DNA of 64,000 bases. It comes from Sphingomonas anseongensis. GTDB taxonomy: Bacteria; Pseudomonadota; Alphaproteobacteria; Sphingomonadales; Sphingomonadaceae. The stretch is from the NCBI RefSeq assembly GCF_023516495.1, contig NZ_JAMGBC010000001.1:744001-808000 (forward strand), in the 5' to 3' direction. The first letter of the stretch is position 1. Every line of letters starts with the position of its first letter. Made by a program: the position numbers and the translations under genes. A model generated the notes under the pieces. That model was not told the DNA's origin, searched no databases, and saw only the letters and a program-made list of their open reading frames with translations. Of this stretch, positions 17,165-26,783 are shown piece by piece.

Positions 17165-17192
17165 TTGCCTTTGGAGCCGGCTTCGCTATCTA
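17165..17192 (+). promoter_or_regulatory. Probable sigma-70 promoter for tRNA-Asn
   Basis: TTGCCT (17165-17170), a 16-nt spacer and TATCTA (17187-17192) make a reasonable housekeeping promoter. It sits 29 nt upstream of the first tRNA base, with a GC-rich stretch just after the -10 as often seen at stable-RNA promoters. Confidence 0.45.
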
Positions 17193-17221
17193 GCCGCGGC
17201 GCTCCGTTGAGACGGGGCTGC

Positions 17222-17296
17222 TCCCCGGTAGCTCAGCGGTAGAGCGTTCGACTGTTAATCGAATGGTCGCCTGTTCGAATCAGGCCCGGGGAGCCA
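17222..17296 (+). tRNA. tRNA-Asn (anticodon GUU)
   Basis: A complete cloverleaf can be drawn. The acceptor stem TCCCCGG (17222-17228) pairs with CCGGGGA (17286-17292), with discriminator G and an encoded CCA at 17294-17296. The D arm contains AGCTCAGCGGTAGAGC, the anticodon stem TTCGA/TCGAA encloses loop CTGTTAA with GTT at 17254-17256, and the T arm carries GTTCGAATC. The single-copy position between nadK and a small exported-protein gene shows no integrase or duplicated att-like sequence nearby. Confidence 0.97.
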
Positions 17297-17609
17297 TTTC
17301 TCCAACGCTTTCGGGCGGCGGCTTTGCGCCCGCGCTGTCCTCCTTCGCGGGCTGCAGCTCTTCACGAGTTTGTGGGACAGTGGTTTGTTGTCCGTCCGCC
17401 GTCGGCGCCGGTGTCGGTGGGACCTGTATGCTTGTTACGAAGTCCTTCACGTCGGCCGCGTGGTTGCAGGCGGTCTTCACCTTTGTTCCCTGGCACTCCG
17501 GGTGCTTCTTTGGGGCCGGTTTCACCGGCTCTGCTGCAGCGATTCCGGCGAAGAATGTCAGGCAAAGGCTGGTCACCAGTGATCTTCCCATCAGGCTAAG
17601 ACGCTGCAT
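17280..17609 (-). CDS. Small exported protein of unknown function
   Basis: A 109-residue hypothetical. A clear signal peptide (GRSLVTSLCLTFFAGIAAA, residues about 9-27) precedes a short mature part with two cysteines (PECQGT, TACNHAADV) that could form a disulfide, and a Pro/Ala/Glu-rich tail. The start at 17609 has a strong GGAAGGGAG 8 nt upstream, better than the alternatives at 17639 and 17591. Its last 17 bases, including the stop, lie antisense to the tRNA-Asn acceptor end, which is unusual. No family recognised. Confidence 0.6.
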   Translation of the reverse strand: MQRLSLMGRSLVTSLCLTFFAGIAAAEPVKPAPKKHPECQGTKVKTACNHAADVKDFVTSIQVPPTPAPTADGQQTTVPQTREELQPAKEDSAGAKPPPESVGEMAPRA

Positions 17610-17765
17610 GTGGAGGCTCCCTTCCAGGCACGCTTCCATACCACGGTAATCGGTGGCGGTGGATCGAAAACACCGCAGATTTCGTCAGCATTTCGCGAGT
17701 CCGGACGCTGATGTCTGCCATCCGGAACCTTTTTGCCCCGCCCTCCATCAAAGGAGCGAGAGGAT

Positions 17766-19313
17766 TTGAAGGTGAGCGAAGCACAGGCGGCGACGGGACC
17801 GGATCTGACGGCCGGAATCCCCCTGTCGGACATTACCGAAGGCGGGACGATTGCCGGCCGCGTCAGCGACGAGGCCGTGCTCCTGTCTCGGATCGACGGT
17901 GAGCTCTACGCGGTAAGCGGCACCTGCACCCATTATGGCGGGCATCTGCCGGACGGGCTTGCCGACGGGCGAACGGTGCGCTGCCCGCTCCACCACGCCT
18001 GCTTCGACCTGAAGACGGGCGCCGCGCTGAGAGCCCCCGCGCTCGACCCGCTCGACCGCTGGCAGGTCGATGTCGACAGCGACAAAGCCTATGTCAGTTA
18101 CAAGCTGAAGGCGCGGCCCGAGAGCGGGGAGGACACGGGAGCCGACGCTCGCCGGATCGTCATCATCGGCGGCGGTGCCGCCGGCCTCGCCTGTGCCAAC
18201 GAGCTTCGCCGGCTCGGCTTTTCGGGGTCGATCATCATGCTGAGCGCGGATTCCGACCCGCCGTGCGATCGCCCGAACCTGTCGAAGGATTATCTCGCCG
18301 GGACGGCGCCCGAGGAGTGGCTGCCTTTGCGCCCAGCCGACTGGTATTCGGACAACAACATCGAGCTGCGGCTTTCCACGCCGGTGACTCGAATCGACCC
18401 GGAAGCTCGCACCGTCCACTGCGCGTCGGGCGAGAACATCCACTTCGACAAGCTCCTGATCGCTACCGGTTCGGAGCCCAATCGCCTGATGACACCCGGA
18501 TTCGACGGCGAGAAGGTTTTCACCCTTCGCTCGATCGCCGACGCCCGCGCCATCGCCGCCCAGGCGACGCCAGGGTCCCGCGCAGTGGTCATCGGCGCCA
18601 GCTTCATTGCAATGGAAGCGGCCGCCGCGCTTCGTGCCCGCGGCGCCGAGGTCGATGTCGTCGCCGTCGAACACGTGCCGTTCGACCGGGTCTTCGGGAT
18701 CGCGCTGGGCGAGTACATCACCGGTATCCACCAGAGGAACGGCGTGCGTTTCCACCTGGGGTGCGTAGCTTCGGGCTATGACGGGCGCACGGTCACCATC
18801 GCCAACGGCGAACAGATCGAAGCCGACTTCGTGGTCGTCGGCATCGGCGTACAGCCGCGCACCGACCTGGCGCGTTCCGCGGGCGCGGAGGTCGACAACG
18901 GAATCCTGGTCGATGCCTTCCTGGAAACTTCCGTCCCGGGGATTTACGCCGCCGGAGACATCGCATCCTACCCGGATGCCGCAACCGGCGAGCGAGTCCG
19001 GATAGAACATTGGGTGGTGGCGGAGCGCCAGGGCCAGGTTGCGGCCGCGAACATGGTGGGCGCCCGCCGGCCTTATCAGTCCGTGCCCTTCTTCTGGACC
19101 CAGCAGTTCGGCACCTCAATCCGCTACGTCGGCCGCGGTGCAGGCTGGGACAAGGTCCTCGTCGACGGCGACGTCGAGGGCGGGTCCTTCACGATCCGAT
19201 ACTTCCGCGATGACGTCCATTGCGCGTCGGCTTCGGTCGGCCGCGACAAGGACAATCTGGAAGACGAGCTGACCCTCGAAAATTGCATCAATGCCAGTGC
19301 GGGGAGGGTTTAG
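17766..19313 (+). CDS. Rieske-FAD pyridine nucleotide-disulfide oxidoreductase fusion
   Basis: A 515-residue fusion of an N-terminal Rieske [2Fe-2S] domain and a ferredoxin-reductase-like flavoprotein, the layout of AIFM3/NFRL-type proteins. Rieske ligands are C54-T-H56 and C73-P-L-H76. An FAD-binding GxGxxG ([16 protein letters not shown]) begins near residue 139, an NAD-binding region lies around [19 protein letters not shown], and the C-terminal FAD contact is [12 protein letters not shown]. It probably moves electrons from NAD(P)H to an unknown acceptor. Start: TTG at 17766 lies 9 nt after AAGGAG (17751-17756); the GTG at 17772 is a close alternative. The stop overlaps the folE GTG by one base. 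Confidence 0.9.
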   Translation: MKVSEAQAATGPDLTAGIPLSDITEGGTIAGRVSDEAVLLSRIDGELYAVSGTCTHYGGHLPDGLADGRTVRCPLHHACFDLKTGAALRAPALDPLDRWQVDVDSDKAYVSYKLKARPESGEDTGADARRIVIIGGGAAGLACANELRRLGFSGSIIMLSADSDPPCDRPNLSKDYLAGTAPEEWLPLRPADWYSDNNIELRLSTPVTRIDPEARTVHCASGENIHFDKLLIATGSEPNRLMTPGFDGEKVFTLRSIADARAIAAQATPGSRAVVIGASFIAMEAAAALRARGAEVDVVAVEHVPFDRVFGIALGEYITGIHQRNGVRFHLGCVASGYDGRTVTIANGEQIEADFVVVGIGVQPRTDLARSAGAEVDNGILVDAFLETSVPGIYAAGDIASYPDAATGERVRIEHWVVAERQGQVAAANMVGARRPYQSVPFFWTQQFGTSIRYVGRGAGWDKVLVDGDVEGGSFTIRYFRDDVHCASASVGRDKDNLEDELTLENCINASAGRV

Positions 19314-19951
19314 TGAATCTTACCGAGTTCAACGCTTTCGACATTTCGGACAGCGACATTTTCGAGGAGAGCGCGCCGGCTCCACGGCCGGCGCAGCTCG
19401 AGATCGAGCGGGCGGTTCGCATGCTGATCGCGGCAGCGGGGGACGACCCGTCTCGCGAAGGCGTCCGCGACACGCCTTCCCGCGTAGCCAAGGCCTATGC
19501 CGAGTGGTTCGCCGGGTATCGGATCGATCCCAAGTCTTTTCTCGGCCGGGTGTTCGAAGAGACCGAAGGCTATGAAGAGACGGTGCTCCTGCGCGACATT
19601 CCGCTGGTTTCCACCTGCGAGCACCATATGGCGCCGATCACAGGCAAGGCGCACGTCGCCTACCGGCCCAACGGCCGCGTGGTAGGCATTTCAAAGCTTT
19701 CGCGGTTGGTCGATGGCTATGCGCGGCGCCTTCAGCTTCAGGAGCGGCTAACCAACCAGATCGCTCATGCACTCGACGATGTGCTTCAACCCAGGGGGGT
19801 CGCGGTCGTGGTGGAAGCGACCCACGGCTGCATGTCCACGCGCGGAGTGAATCAGCACGGCATTTCGATGGTGACGAAATGCTGGATCGGCGAGTTCAAG
19901 ACCGACGAATCGATCCGCCGCGACCTGTTGGACTCGATTCGCCGCTGCTAG
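19313..19951 (+). CDS. folE: GTP cyclohydrolase I
   Basis: It catalyses the first committed step of tetrahydrofolate synthesis, GTP to 7,8-dihydroneopterin triphosphate. The 212-residue protein has the zinc-binding TCEHHM with the second ligand in [10 protein letters not shown], and the active-site stretches [18 protein letters not shown] and TRGV. The GTG start at 19313 overlaps the upstream TAG (TAGTG) and is preceded by GGGGAGGG. It is coupled to the Rieske flavoprotein, though no functional link is known to me. It converges on putA with a 4-bp overlap. Confidence 0.96.
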   Translation: MNLTEFNAFDISDSDIFEESAPAPRPAQLEIERAVRMLIAAAGDDPSREGVRDTPSRVAKAYAEWFAGYRIDPKSFLGRVFEETEGYEETVLLRDIPLVSTCEHHMAPITGKAHVAYRPNGRVVGISKLSRLVDGYARRLQLQERLTNQIAHALDDVLQPRGVAVVVEATHGCMSTRGVNQHGISMVTKCWIGEFKTDESIRRDLLDSIRRC

Positions 19952-22900
19952 CCTTCAAGCTCAGCCATAAGGCTGGCGTTGCCCCCAGCGGCCGTCGTGT
20001 CGACGCAGGTGACGCGCTCGGTGGCGAAGCGCGCGACGTAATGAGGACCGCCAGCCTTGGGGCCGGTGCCGCTGAGGCCCTCGCCGCCAAACGGCTGGCT
20101 TTCGACGACCGCGCCGATCTGGTTGCGGTTAACGTAGAGGTTGCCGACGCGAGCATGCTTTTCGACATAGTCGCGGACCGTGTCGATTCTGCTCTGGAGG
20201 CCGAGCGTTAGACCGTAGCCGGTCGTGTTGATTGCCTCGACCACTTCATCGAGCTTGTCGCCGGCAAAGCGAATGACGTGCAGGATCGCGCCAAAATTCT
20301 CGCGATCCAATTGGCTTAGCGACTTTATCTCATAAAAGGCGGGAGCAACGAAGCAGCCGTTCTTCGCCTCTTTCGGCGGCTCCAGCCGGCAAATTTTCTT
20401 CGCATTTTTGTCGAGCCACTTGAGGTGATCATCGAGCACTTTCTTCGCAGCTTGGTCGATGACCGGGCCGACGTCCGTCGCCGGATCGCTCGGGTCGCCC
20501 ACCTTGAGCGCTTCCATCGCGCCGGCGATCATCTTGATCATGCCGTCGGCGACATCCTCCTGGACGAACAGGACCCGCAAGGCCGAGCACCGCTGGCCCG
20601 CGCTCTGGAAGGCGGACGAAATGACGTCGCGCGTGACCTGTTCCGGGAGCGCTGAGCTGTCAACGATCATCGCATTCTGGCCGCCGGTTTCGGCGACGAA
20701 CGGGATGATGGGCCCGTCGCGCTCGGCCAGCGTCCGATTGATCATCCGCGCGGTCTCGGTCGAACCCGTGAAGACCACGCCCGCAAGCAGCGGGTGGGCG
20801 GTCAGCGTACCGCCGACGACCCTGCCGGAACCGGGCGCAAGCTGTACGACATCCTTGGGAACGCCCGCCTGATGCATCAGCTCGACCGCCAGCGCGCCGA
20901 TCAGCGGCGTTTGCCCGGCAGGCTTGGCGATGACCGCATTGCCCGCGGCCAGCGGCGCGGACATCAGCCCGGTGAAGATGGCGAGCGGGAAATTCCAAGG
21001 CGAAATGCTGGCGATGACCCCACGGCCGTGCAGCCGCAACTCATTCTGCTCCCCGGTCGGTCCCGGAAGCGGGAGCGGCCTGGTGAACTGGCGCCGTGCT
21101 TCTGACGCGTAGAAGCGGAGGAAATCGACCGCCTCGCGCACTTCAAGCACGGCATCGACCAAGGTCTTCCCGGCTTCCCGAATGCAGAGCGAGAAGAATT
21201 CCTCGGCATGCGCCTCGTAGAGGTCGGCCGCGCGCTCGAGAAGCTGCGCACGCGCTTCGCCGCCCAGCGAATCCCAACCCACCTGCGCCGCATGCGCGGC
21301 ATGAACCATGCGATCGACCTCGGCCGTGGTCGCCTCGAACGTCGTTCCGACGGTGATCCGGTGGTCATGAGGCGATACGATCGCCCTGCCCTCGCCCTTT
21401 CCAAGGCCAGGTTTCGCGGTCCAATTGCGCGCTTCGAGCGCTTTGAGGCGCTCGAGCAACGGCTCACGAACGAGCGGATCGCTTAGATCGACCCCGGCGC
21501 TATTGCGCCGCTGAGGCGCGAACAGGTCAGGTGGGAGGACGATCTTCGGGTTCCGCTTGGGCTCCAGAGATTCAAGCTCGCCGACCGGATCCCCAACCAG
21601 CTGCTCGACCGACACCTGCTCGTCCGCAATGCGGTTGACGAAGCTCGAATTGGCGCCGTTCTCCAGCAGTCGGCGGACGAGATAGGCGAGCAGCTCCTTA
21701 TGGCTTCCGACGGGCGCGTAGATGCGCACGGGAGTTTGCGCGTCGCCGATGGCCTTCTCGAGCTTGGCCAGCTCTTCGTAAAGCTCCTCGCCCATGCCGT
21801 GCAGGCGCTGAAATTCGAACGTCGCGCCCCCCGCGAGCGACTTGATCTGCCCGATGGTGTTGGCGTTGTGCGTGGCGAATGCGGGATAGATGACGTCGCT
21901 CGCGCTCAGCAGGGCCTTGGCGCAGGCGAGGTAGGACACGTCAGTGGCGACCTTGCGGGTGAAGACCGGATAATCTGGAAGGCCTGCGACCTGCGCAGCC
22001 TTGATCTCCGTGTCCCAATAGGCGCCCTTGACCAGGCGGATCATGAACTTGCGGCCGCGAGCGCGGGCGAGATCCACCGCCCATTCGCACAACGGCAGCG
22101 CCCGTTTCTGGTAGGCCTGGACCGCGATCCCGAGGCCGCCCCAGCCGTTGGCGAAAAGCGAATCGTCCGCAGCCAGCGCCTCGAACAGGTCCATCTGGAG
22201 CTCGAGCCGATCGGCCTCTTCGGCGTCGATCGTCAAATGCACATCGGCCGCGCTCGCCTTGGCCGCAAGCTCCCGGAGAACAGGGAGGATATAGGCCTTC
22301 GCCTCCTCGGCATGGCTCCACTCGTAGCGCGGATGGAGCGCCGACAGCTTCACGGAGATGCCCGGCGAGCGAGCGAAGCCGCCGCTGGCCTGCGCGGCGA
22401 TCTTGTCGAGCGCGTTGCGGTAGGAATCTGCGTAGCTCTCGGCGTCGGCGACTGTCCGCGCCGCTTCGCCGAGCATGTCGAAGCTGTGGCTTAGCCCCTT
22501 CTTCCGCTCGGGCGCACCCCGCTTTAGCGCTTCATCGATCGTCCGGCCGAAGACGAACTGGCGGCCCAGGATTCGCATCGCCTGGTCGACCGCCGTTCGA
22601 ATGACCGGTTCGCCGAGACGTCCGACCGCCCGGCCGATCGCCGCCCGCCAATTGTCGGAACGGTCGTTCGCATTCTCCAGGACCTTGCCGGTGAGGAGAA
22701 GCGAGAAGGTCGCCGCATTGACGAAGGCCGAGCCGGAATCGCCAAGCTTCTCGGCCCAGCGCGGCTTGGACAATTTGTCGGCAATCAGCTCGTCTGCCGT
22801 ATGGGCATCGGGAATCCTAAGGAGCGCTTCGGCAAGGCACATCAAGGCAATGCCCTCGTCGCTTCCAAGGTCGTAGGTGTGAAGGAAGGCGTCGAGGCCT

Positions 22901-23139
22901 GCGGGCTTGTGAGCGCGCATTCCCTTCACCAGCGTCCGGGCGATGGAACCCGCTTCCCTGGACTGCTCGGGATTCAACCGCGCCTGCTCGATACGCTCCG
23001 ACGCGACGGCTTCTTCGCACGGACGATAGGCGAGCCGGACCCGCTGGCGATCGATGCCGACGGCGGGCGCAGCCGCCGCTTCAGCTATCCGAGCTGGCCG
23101 TGGCAATGCTTGTACTTCTTGCCCGACCCGCAGGGGCAT
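19948..23139 (-). CDS. putA: Bifunctional proline dehydrogenase / P5C dehydrogenase PutA
   Basis: It oxidises proline to glutamate in two steps. The proline dehydrogenase barrel is in the first half ([19 protein letters not shown], flavin/substrate region) and the aldehyde dehydrogenase domain in the second ([14 protein letters not shown]; catalytic Cys in [20 protein letters not shown]-type C-terminus). It is about 1060 residues and lacks an N-terminal ribbon-helix-helix DNA-binding domain, so it is not expected to be an autogenous repressor. The start is unresolved. No ATG, GTG or TTG lies between the secA stop and the conserved N-terminus, so initiation must be inside secA (ATG 23139 or TTG 23106). 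Translational coupling to secA is likely. Confidence 0.93.
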   Translation of the reverse strand: MPLRVGQEVQALPRPARIAEAAAAPAVGIDRQRVRLAYRPCEEAVASERIEQARLNPEQSREAGSIARTLVKGMRAHKPAGLDAFLHTYDLGSDEGIALMCLAEALLRIPDAHTADELIADKLSKPRWAEKLGDSGSAFVNAATFSLLLTGKVLENANDRSDNWRAAIGRAVGRLGEPVIRTAVDQAMRILGRQFVFGRTIDEALKRGAPERKKGLSHSFDMLGEAARTVADAESYADSYRNALDKIAAQASGGFARSPGISVKLSALHPRYEWSHAEEAKAYILPVLRELAAKASAADVHLTIDAEEADRLELQMDLFEALAADDSLFANGWGGLGIAVQAYQKRALPLCEWAVDLARARGRKFMIRLVKGAYWDTEIKAAQVAGLPDYPVFTRKVATDVSYLACAKALLSASDVIYPAFATHNANTIGQIKSLAGGATFEFQRLHGMGEELYEELAKLEKAIGDAQTPVRIYAPVGSHKELLAYLVRRLLENGANSSFVNRIADEQVSVEQLVGDPVGELESLEPKRNPKIVLPPDLFAPQRRNSAGVDLSDPLVREPLLERLKALEARNWTAKPGLGKGEGRAIVSPHDHRITVGTTFEATTAEVDRMVHAAHAAQVGWDSLGGEARAQLLERAADLYEAHAEEFFSLCIREAGKTLVDAVLEVREAVDFLRFYASEARRQFTRPLPLPGPTGEQNELRLHGRGVIASISPWNFPLAIFTGLMSAPLAAGNAVIAKPAGQTPLIGALAVELMHQAGVPKDVVQLAPGSGRVVGGTLTAHPLLAGVVFTGSTETARMINRTLAERDGPIIPFVAETGGQNAMIVDSSALPEQVTRDVISSAFQSAGQRCSALRVLFVQEDVADGMIKMIAGAMEALKVGDPSDPATDVGPVIDQAAKKVLDDHLKWLDKNAKKICRLEPPKEAKNGCFVAPAFYEIKSLSQLDRENFGAILHVIRFAGDKLDEVVEAINTTGYGLTLGLQSRIDTVRDYVEKHARVGNLYVNRNQIGAVVESQPFGGEGLSGTGPKAGGPHYVARFATERVTCVDTTAAGGNASLMAELEG

Positions 23140-25820
23140 GGTGCATTGCGGCTGACCGGCGCCGTCGCCGTATCGGTGCCACCCTCCATCGCCGGCAGAT
23201 CGGGCTGCGGTATCGAAAGCGGCGGCAGATTGGACAGGATCGCTCCGGTGGCTGCGTCAACGTCCGCAGTATCGTCGTCACCCGAGAACGGATCGATGTG
23301 CTGGGTAATGAAATCGGGCAGCGGTGGCGGCGGCGCGGATTCAAGCTGGATGTTCGCGCGCATCAGCATCTTGGTGACTTCCTCGCGGATCGACACCAGT
23401 AGCCGCTCGAACAGCAGGAAAGCTTCCTGCTTATACTCGTCGATCGGCTTCTTCTGCGCGTAGCTCCGCAGGTGGATCACCTGCCGGAGTGCGTCGAGGG
23501 TCGCCAGATGGTCCTTCCAGTGATGGTCGAGTGTCTGGATCAGGATCTGTTTTTCCGCCTCGGCCCAGCGCTCCTGCTCCACGTCCTTTAGCTTCTCGGC
23601 CATGTGTTCCTCGGCCAGGTTCTGAAGCCGCTCGATCAGCATGTCCTGCTCTACCGCTTCCTCCTCCAGCCAATCGTCGACTGGTGGCTGGAGTCCGAAG
23701 ACGACGTCGATGCTCTCCTTCAGCCCCGGGACGTCCCACTGCTCCGGATAGGTGCCCGGCGGGCAATGGGTCGCGATGATCGAAGCCGCGGTCTCCGCGC
23801 GCATCTCGACGATGACGTCGCTGACGCTTTCGGAGTCCATGATGTCTGCGCGCTGCTCGTAGATGACCTTGCGCTGATCGTTCATCACGTCGTCGAACTC
23901 GACCACCTGCTTGCGGATGTCGTAGTTGCGCGCCTCGACCTTCTTCTGCGCGGTCTCGATCGCCTTGGAGATCCACGGCGAGATGATCGCCTCGCCGTCC
24001 TCCAGGTTCTTGTTCATCAGCCGCGCGAACATCGTCTGCGGGCCGAAGATTCGAAGCAGGTCGTCGTCGAGGCTGAGGTAGAATTTCGACAGTCCGGGGT
24101 CGCCCTGACGGCCTGAGCGGCCCCGAAGCTGGTTGTCGATACGCCGGCTCTCGTGGCGCTCGGTGCCGAGCACGTAGAGACCGCCGGCTTCGAGCACGCG
24201 CTGCTTCTCCTGCACGATTTCGGCGCGGATCTTCTCCGCCTGCGCCTCATATTCGGGCGTTCCGGCGACCAGGTCCGGGAACTCGTCGAGCATCCGGAAC
24301 TCGAGGTTGCCGCCTAGTTGGATGTCGGTTCCGCGGCCGGCCATGTTGGTCGCGATCGTTACCGCCCCGATGCGGCCGGCCTGGGCGACGATATGCGCTT
24401 CCTGCTCGTGGAAGCGGGCATTGAGGACCGAATGCTTGATGCCCTCCTTGTCGAGATATTCGGACAGCATCTCCGATTTTTCGATGGAGACGGTGCCGAC
24501 GAGCGCCGGCTGGCCCTTCTCCTGCTTCTCCTTCAGCTCCTTGGCGATGGCGGAGAATTTGTCGGTGATGTTCTTGTAGAACTCGTCGTCCTCGTCGACG
24601 CGCTTGACGGGCACGTTGGTCGGGATTGCGACGACGTTCATCTTGTAGATGTCGAAGAATTCCGGGGCCTCGGTCATCGCCGTGCCGGTCATTCCCGACA
24701 GCTTCGGGTACATCCGGAAATAGTTCTGGAAAGTGATCGACGCGAGTGTCTGGTTCTCCGGCTCGATGAACACGCCTTCCTTGGCTTCCACAGCCTGGTG
24801 AAGTCCGTCCGACCAGCGCCGCCCATCCATCATCCGACCGGTGAATTCGTCGATGATGACGACCTTCCCGTCCTTCACGATATAGTCGATGTCCTTCTTG
24901 AACATCACGTTGGCCTTGAGCGCCTGGTTGAGGTGATGGACCGTCTGCGTGTTGACGATGTCGTAGAGGTTGCGGCCTTCGATCAGACCCGCCTCCTCGA
25001 GCATCCGCTCCGCATTCTCGGTGCCGTCCTCGGTCAGGACAACCGACCTTTGCTTCTCGTCCTTCTCGTAATCCTGCTCGGTGAAGGTCTTCACGATCTT
25101 GTCGACCGACACGTAAAGCTCCGACTTGTCGTCGGTCGGGCCGGAGATGATCAGCGGAGTCCGGGCCTCGTCGATCAGGATTGAGTCCACCTCGTCCACG
25201 ATCGCGAAATTGAACGGCCGCTGCACCATCTGCTCGCGGGTGAACTTCATGTTGTCGCGGAGGTAATCGAAGCCAAATTCGTTGTTCGTGCCGTAGGTGA
25301 TGTCCGCGGCATAAGCAGCCCGCCGTTCATCGTCCGTCAGGTTGGGGACGATCACGCCCACGCTCATCCCGAGGAAGCGATAGATCTGGCCCATCCAGTC
25401 CGCGTCGCGGCGGGCGAGATAGTCATTGACCGTGACGACGTGCACGCCCTTGCCGGTCAGCGCGTTGAGATAGACCGCGAGCGTCGCGACGAGCGTCTTT
25501 CCCTCGCCGGTCTTCATCTCGGCGATCTCGCCGCGGTGGAGTGCAATTCCGCCGATCAGCTGGACGTCGTAATGCCGCTGGCCAAGCGTACGTTTGGCAG
25601 CCTCGCGGACCGTGGCGAAGGCCTCCGGCAGAAGATCGTCGAGCTTGGCGCCGTCCGCGAGCCGCTTGCGGAAAATCTCCGTCTGGCCGCGAAGCTCGTC
25701 GTCGCTAAGCGCCTCGATCGTCGTCTCGAACGCGTTGACCGCGTCGACATATTTCGAGAGGCTCCGCACATAGCGGTCGTTTGCCGATCCGAAGACGCGT
25801 TTGGCCAGTGCGGCGATCAT
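23085..25820 (-). CDS. secA: Preprotein translocase ATPase SecA
   Basis: The motor of the Sec export pathway, which pushes unfolded preproteins through SecYEG. The 911-residue protein has Walker [18 protein letters not shown]-type [17 protein letters not shown], the preprotein cross-linking domain, [20 protein letters not shown], and the C-terminal zinc finger [14 protein letters not shown] that binds SecB and phospholipid. The ATG at 25820 is preceded by AAGGGA. The end of the gene overlaps the likely putA start by 22-55 bp. There is an upstream divergent GFA-domain gene. Confidence 0.98.
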   Translation of the reverse strand: MIAALAKRVFGSANDRYVRSLSKYVDAVNAFETTIEALSDDELRGQTEIFRKRLADGAKLDDLLPEAFATVREAAKRTLGQRHYDVQLIGGIALHRGEIAEMKTGEGKTLVATLAVYLNALTGKGVHVVTVNDYLARRDADWMGQIYRFLGMSVGVIVPNLTDDERRAAYAADITYGTNNEFGFDYLRDNMKFTREQMVQRPFNFAIVDEVDSILIDEARTPLIISGPTDDKSELYVSVDKIVKTFTEQDYEKDEKQRSVVLTEDGTENAERMLEEAGLIEGRNLYDIVNTQTVHHLNQALKANVMFKKDIDYIVKDGKVVIIDEFTGRMMDGRRWSDGLHQAVEAKEGVFIEPENQTLASITFQNYFRMYPKLSGMTGTAMTEAPEFFDIYKMNVVAIPTNVPVKRVDEDDEFYKNITDKFSAIAKELKEKQEKGQPALVGTVSIEKSEMLSEYLDKEGIKHSVLNARFHEQEAHIVAQAGRIGAVTIATNMAGRGTDIQLGGNLEFRMLDEFPDLVAGTPEYEAQAEKIRAEIVQEKQRVLEAGGLYVLGTERHESRRIDNQLRGRSGRQGDPGLSKFYLSLDDDLLRIFGPQTMFARLMNKNLEDGEAIISPWISKAIETAQKKVEARNYDIRKQVVEFDDVMNDQRKVIYEQRADIMDSESVSDVIVEMRAETAASIIATHCPPGTYPEQWDVPGLKESIDVVFGLQPPVDDWLEEEAVEQDMLIERLQNLAEEHMAEKLKDVEQERWAEAEKQILIQTLDHHWKDHLATLDALRQVIHLRSYAQKKPIDEYKQEAFLLFERLLVSIREEVTKMLMRANIQLESAPPPPLPDFITQHIDPFSGDDDTADVDAATGAILSNLPPLSIPQPDLPAMEGGTDTATAPVSRNAPCPCGSGKKYKHCHGQLG

Positions 25821-25938
25821 GGAATTCCCTTAGATGCTCGAGGCGCCACGGCGGAACCGGCGACCTGCCTCGCCCGCGCGCGGGCGTTGCGGCGGCGATG
25901 TAGGAACGGCGCTAGGGATAGTCAAACGGAGAGCGAGC

Positions 25939-26376
25939 ATGGGGCTGACCGGAGGGTGCATGTGCGGCGAGGTCCGCTACGAGCTGAAGAGCGAGCCGTT
26001 CGACTGCGGATGGTGCCATTGCCGGACCTGCCAGCTGAACAGCGGGGCGCCGGCGATGGTGTTCGCAAGCGTTCCGGACGGCGACTTCGCCTGGACGAAG
26101 GGCGCTGACAAGGTCCGCTCCGTCCACTCTTCCAGCTTCGGCCATCGCGAATTTTGCGGCGAGTGCGGCACGCCCTTCCTGATGAAGGTCGATCACCAGC
26201 CGGAAACGGTCGATTTCAGCGTCGCCACGCTCGATGACCCGGAAACGATTGCTCCGGAATTTCACATCTTCTGGGGCAGCAAGATCGGATGGTTCAACCC
26301 GTCCGACGGGATTCCGAGGCACGACAGATTCCGTCCCGACACCCGGGGCCTCGATGGATCCGAGCCGCCCGGGTGA
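25939..26376 (+). CDS. GFA (glutathione-dependent formaldehyde-activating) domain protein
   Basis: A 145-residue zinc-binding protein of the GFA/CENP-V fold. The cysteine pattern is complete: GGCMCGEVRYE, WCHCRTCQ and FCGECGTPF. Members are mostly uncharacterised; a few act on glutathione adducts. The start at 25939 follows GGAGAGCG and matches the usual MxLTGGCxCG N-terminus; the longer form from 25834 is rejected. It is divergent from secA and convergent with trxA (6-bp gap). A paralogue lies at 45932-46378. Confidence 0.9.
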   Translation: MGLTGGCMCGEVRYELKSEPFDCGWCHCRTCQLNSGAPAMVFASVPDGDFAWTKGADKVRSVHSSSFGHREFCGECGTPFLMKVDHQPETVDFSVATLDDPETIAPEFHIFWGSKIGWFNPSDGIPRHDRFRPDTRGLDGSEPPG

Positions 26377-26382
26377 CCGACG

Positions 26383-26727
26383 CTAGCCCGCCTGCGACTG
26401 CGTGCTGACGAGATTGCTCTCGAGCCACTGCTGGATCTGGCTGCGCGGGGCGGCGCCGACCTTCTGGGCGATCGGCTGGCCGTCCTTGAACAGCAGCATC
26501 GTCGGGATTCCGCGCACTCCGTAGCGCGCCGGAACGTCCGGGTTCTCGTCGATGTTCAGCTTGGCCACCGTCACCTTGTCTCCGAGGTCGTTCGAGATTT
26601 CCTCGAGCGCCGGAGCGATCATCCGGCACGGACCGCACCATTCGGCCCAGAAATCCACGAGCACCGGACCTGACGCGCCCAGCACGTCGCTTGCGAAATT
26701 CTGGTCGGTTACGGTCTTGGTGGCCAT
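26383..26727 (-). CDS. trxA: Thioredoxin
   Basis: A 114-residue cytoplasmic protein-disulfide reductase with the canonical WCGPC active site (Cys31, Cys34), the cis-Pro loop GIPTMLLFKDG and the conserved DFWAEWCGPCRM context. The start at 26727 is chosen for its AAGGAGA 8 nt upstream. It directly follows addA on the same strand (56-bp gap), the usual alphaproteobacterial order addB-addA-trxA, so it may be transcribed from the addA side as well as from its own promoter. Confidence 0.97.
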   Translation of the reverse strand: MATKTVTDQNFASDVLGASGPVLVDFWAEWCGPCRMIAPALEEISNDLGDKVTVAKLNIDENPDVPARYGVRGIPTMLLFKDGQPIAQKVGAAPRSQIQQWLESNLVSTQSQAG

Positions 26728-26783
26728 GGCCTCAGTCTCCTTTGAGTCGCTTGATTTGCATATGGGCAGCCCGAAGGCCGCTC

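Noticed and set aside
17222-17296. tRNA-Asn as an integration site for a mobile element
   Set aside because: No integrase, no repeated tRNA 3' end and no foreign-looking genes on either side.
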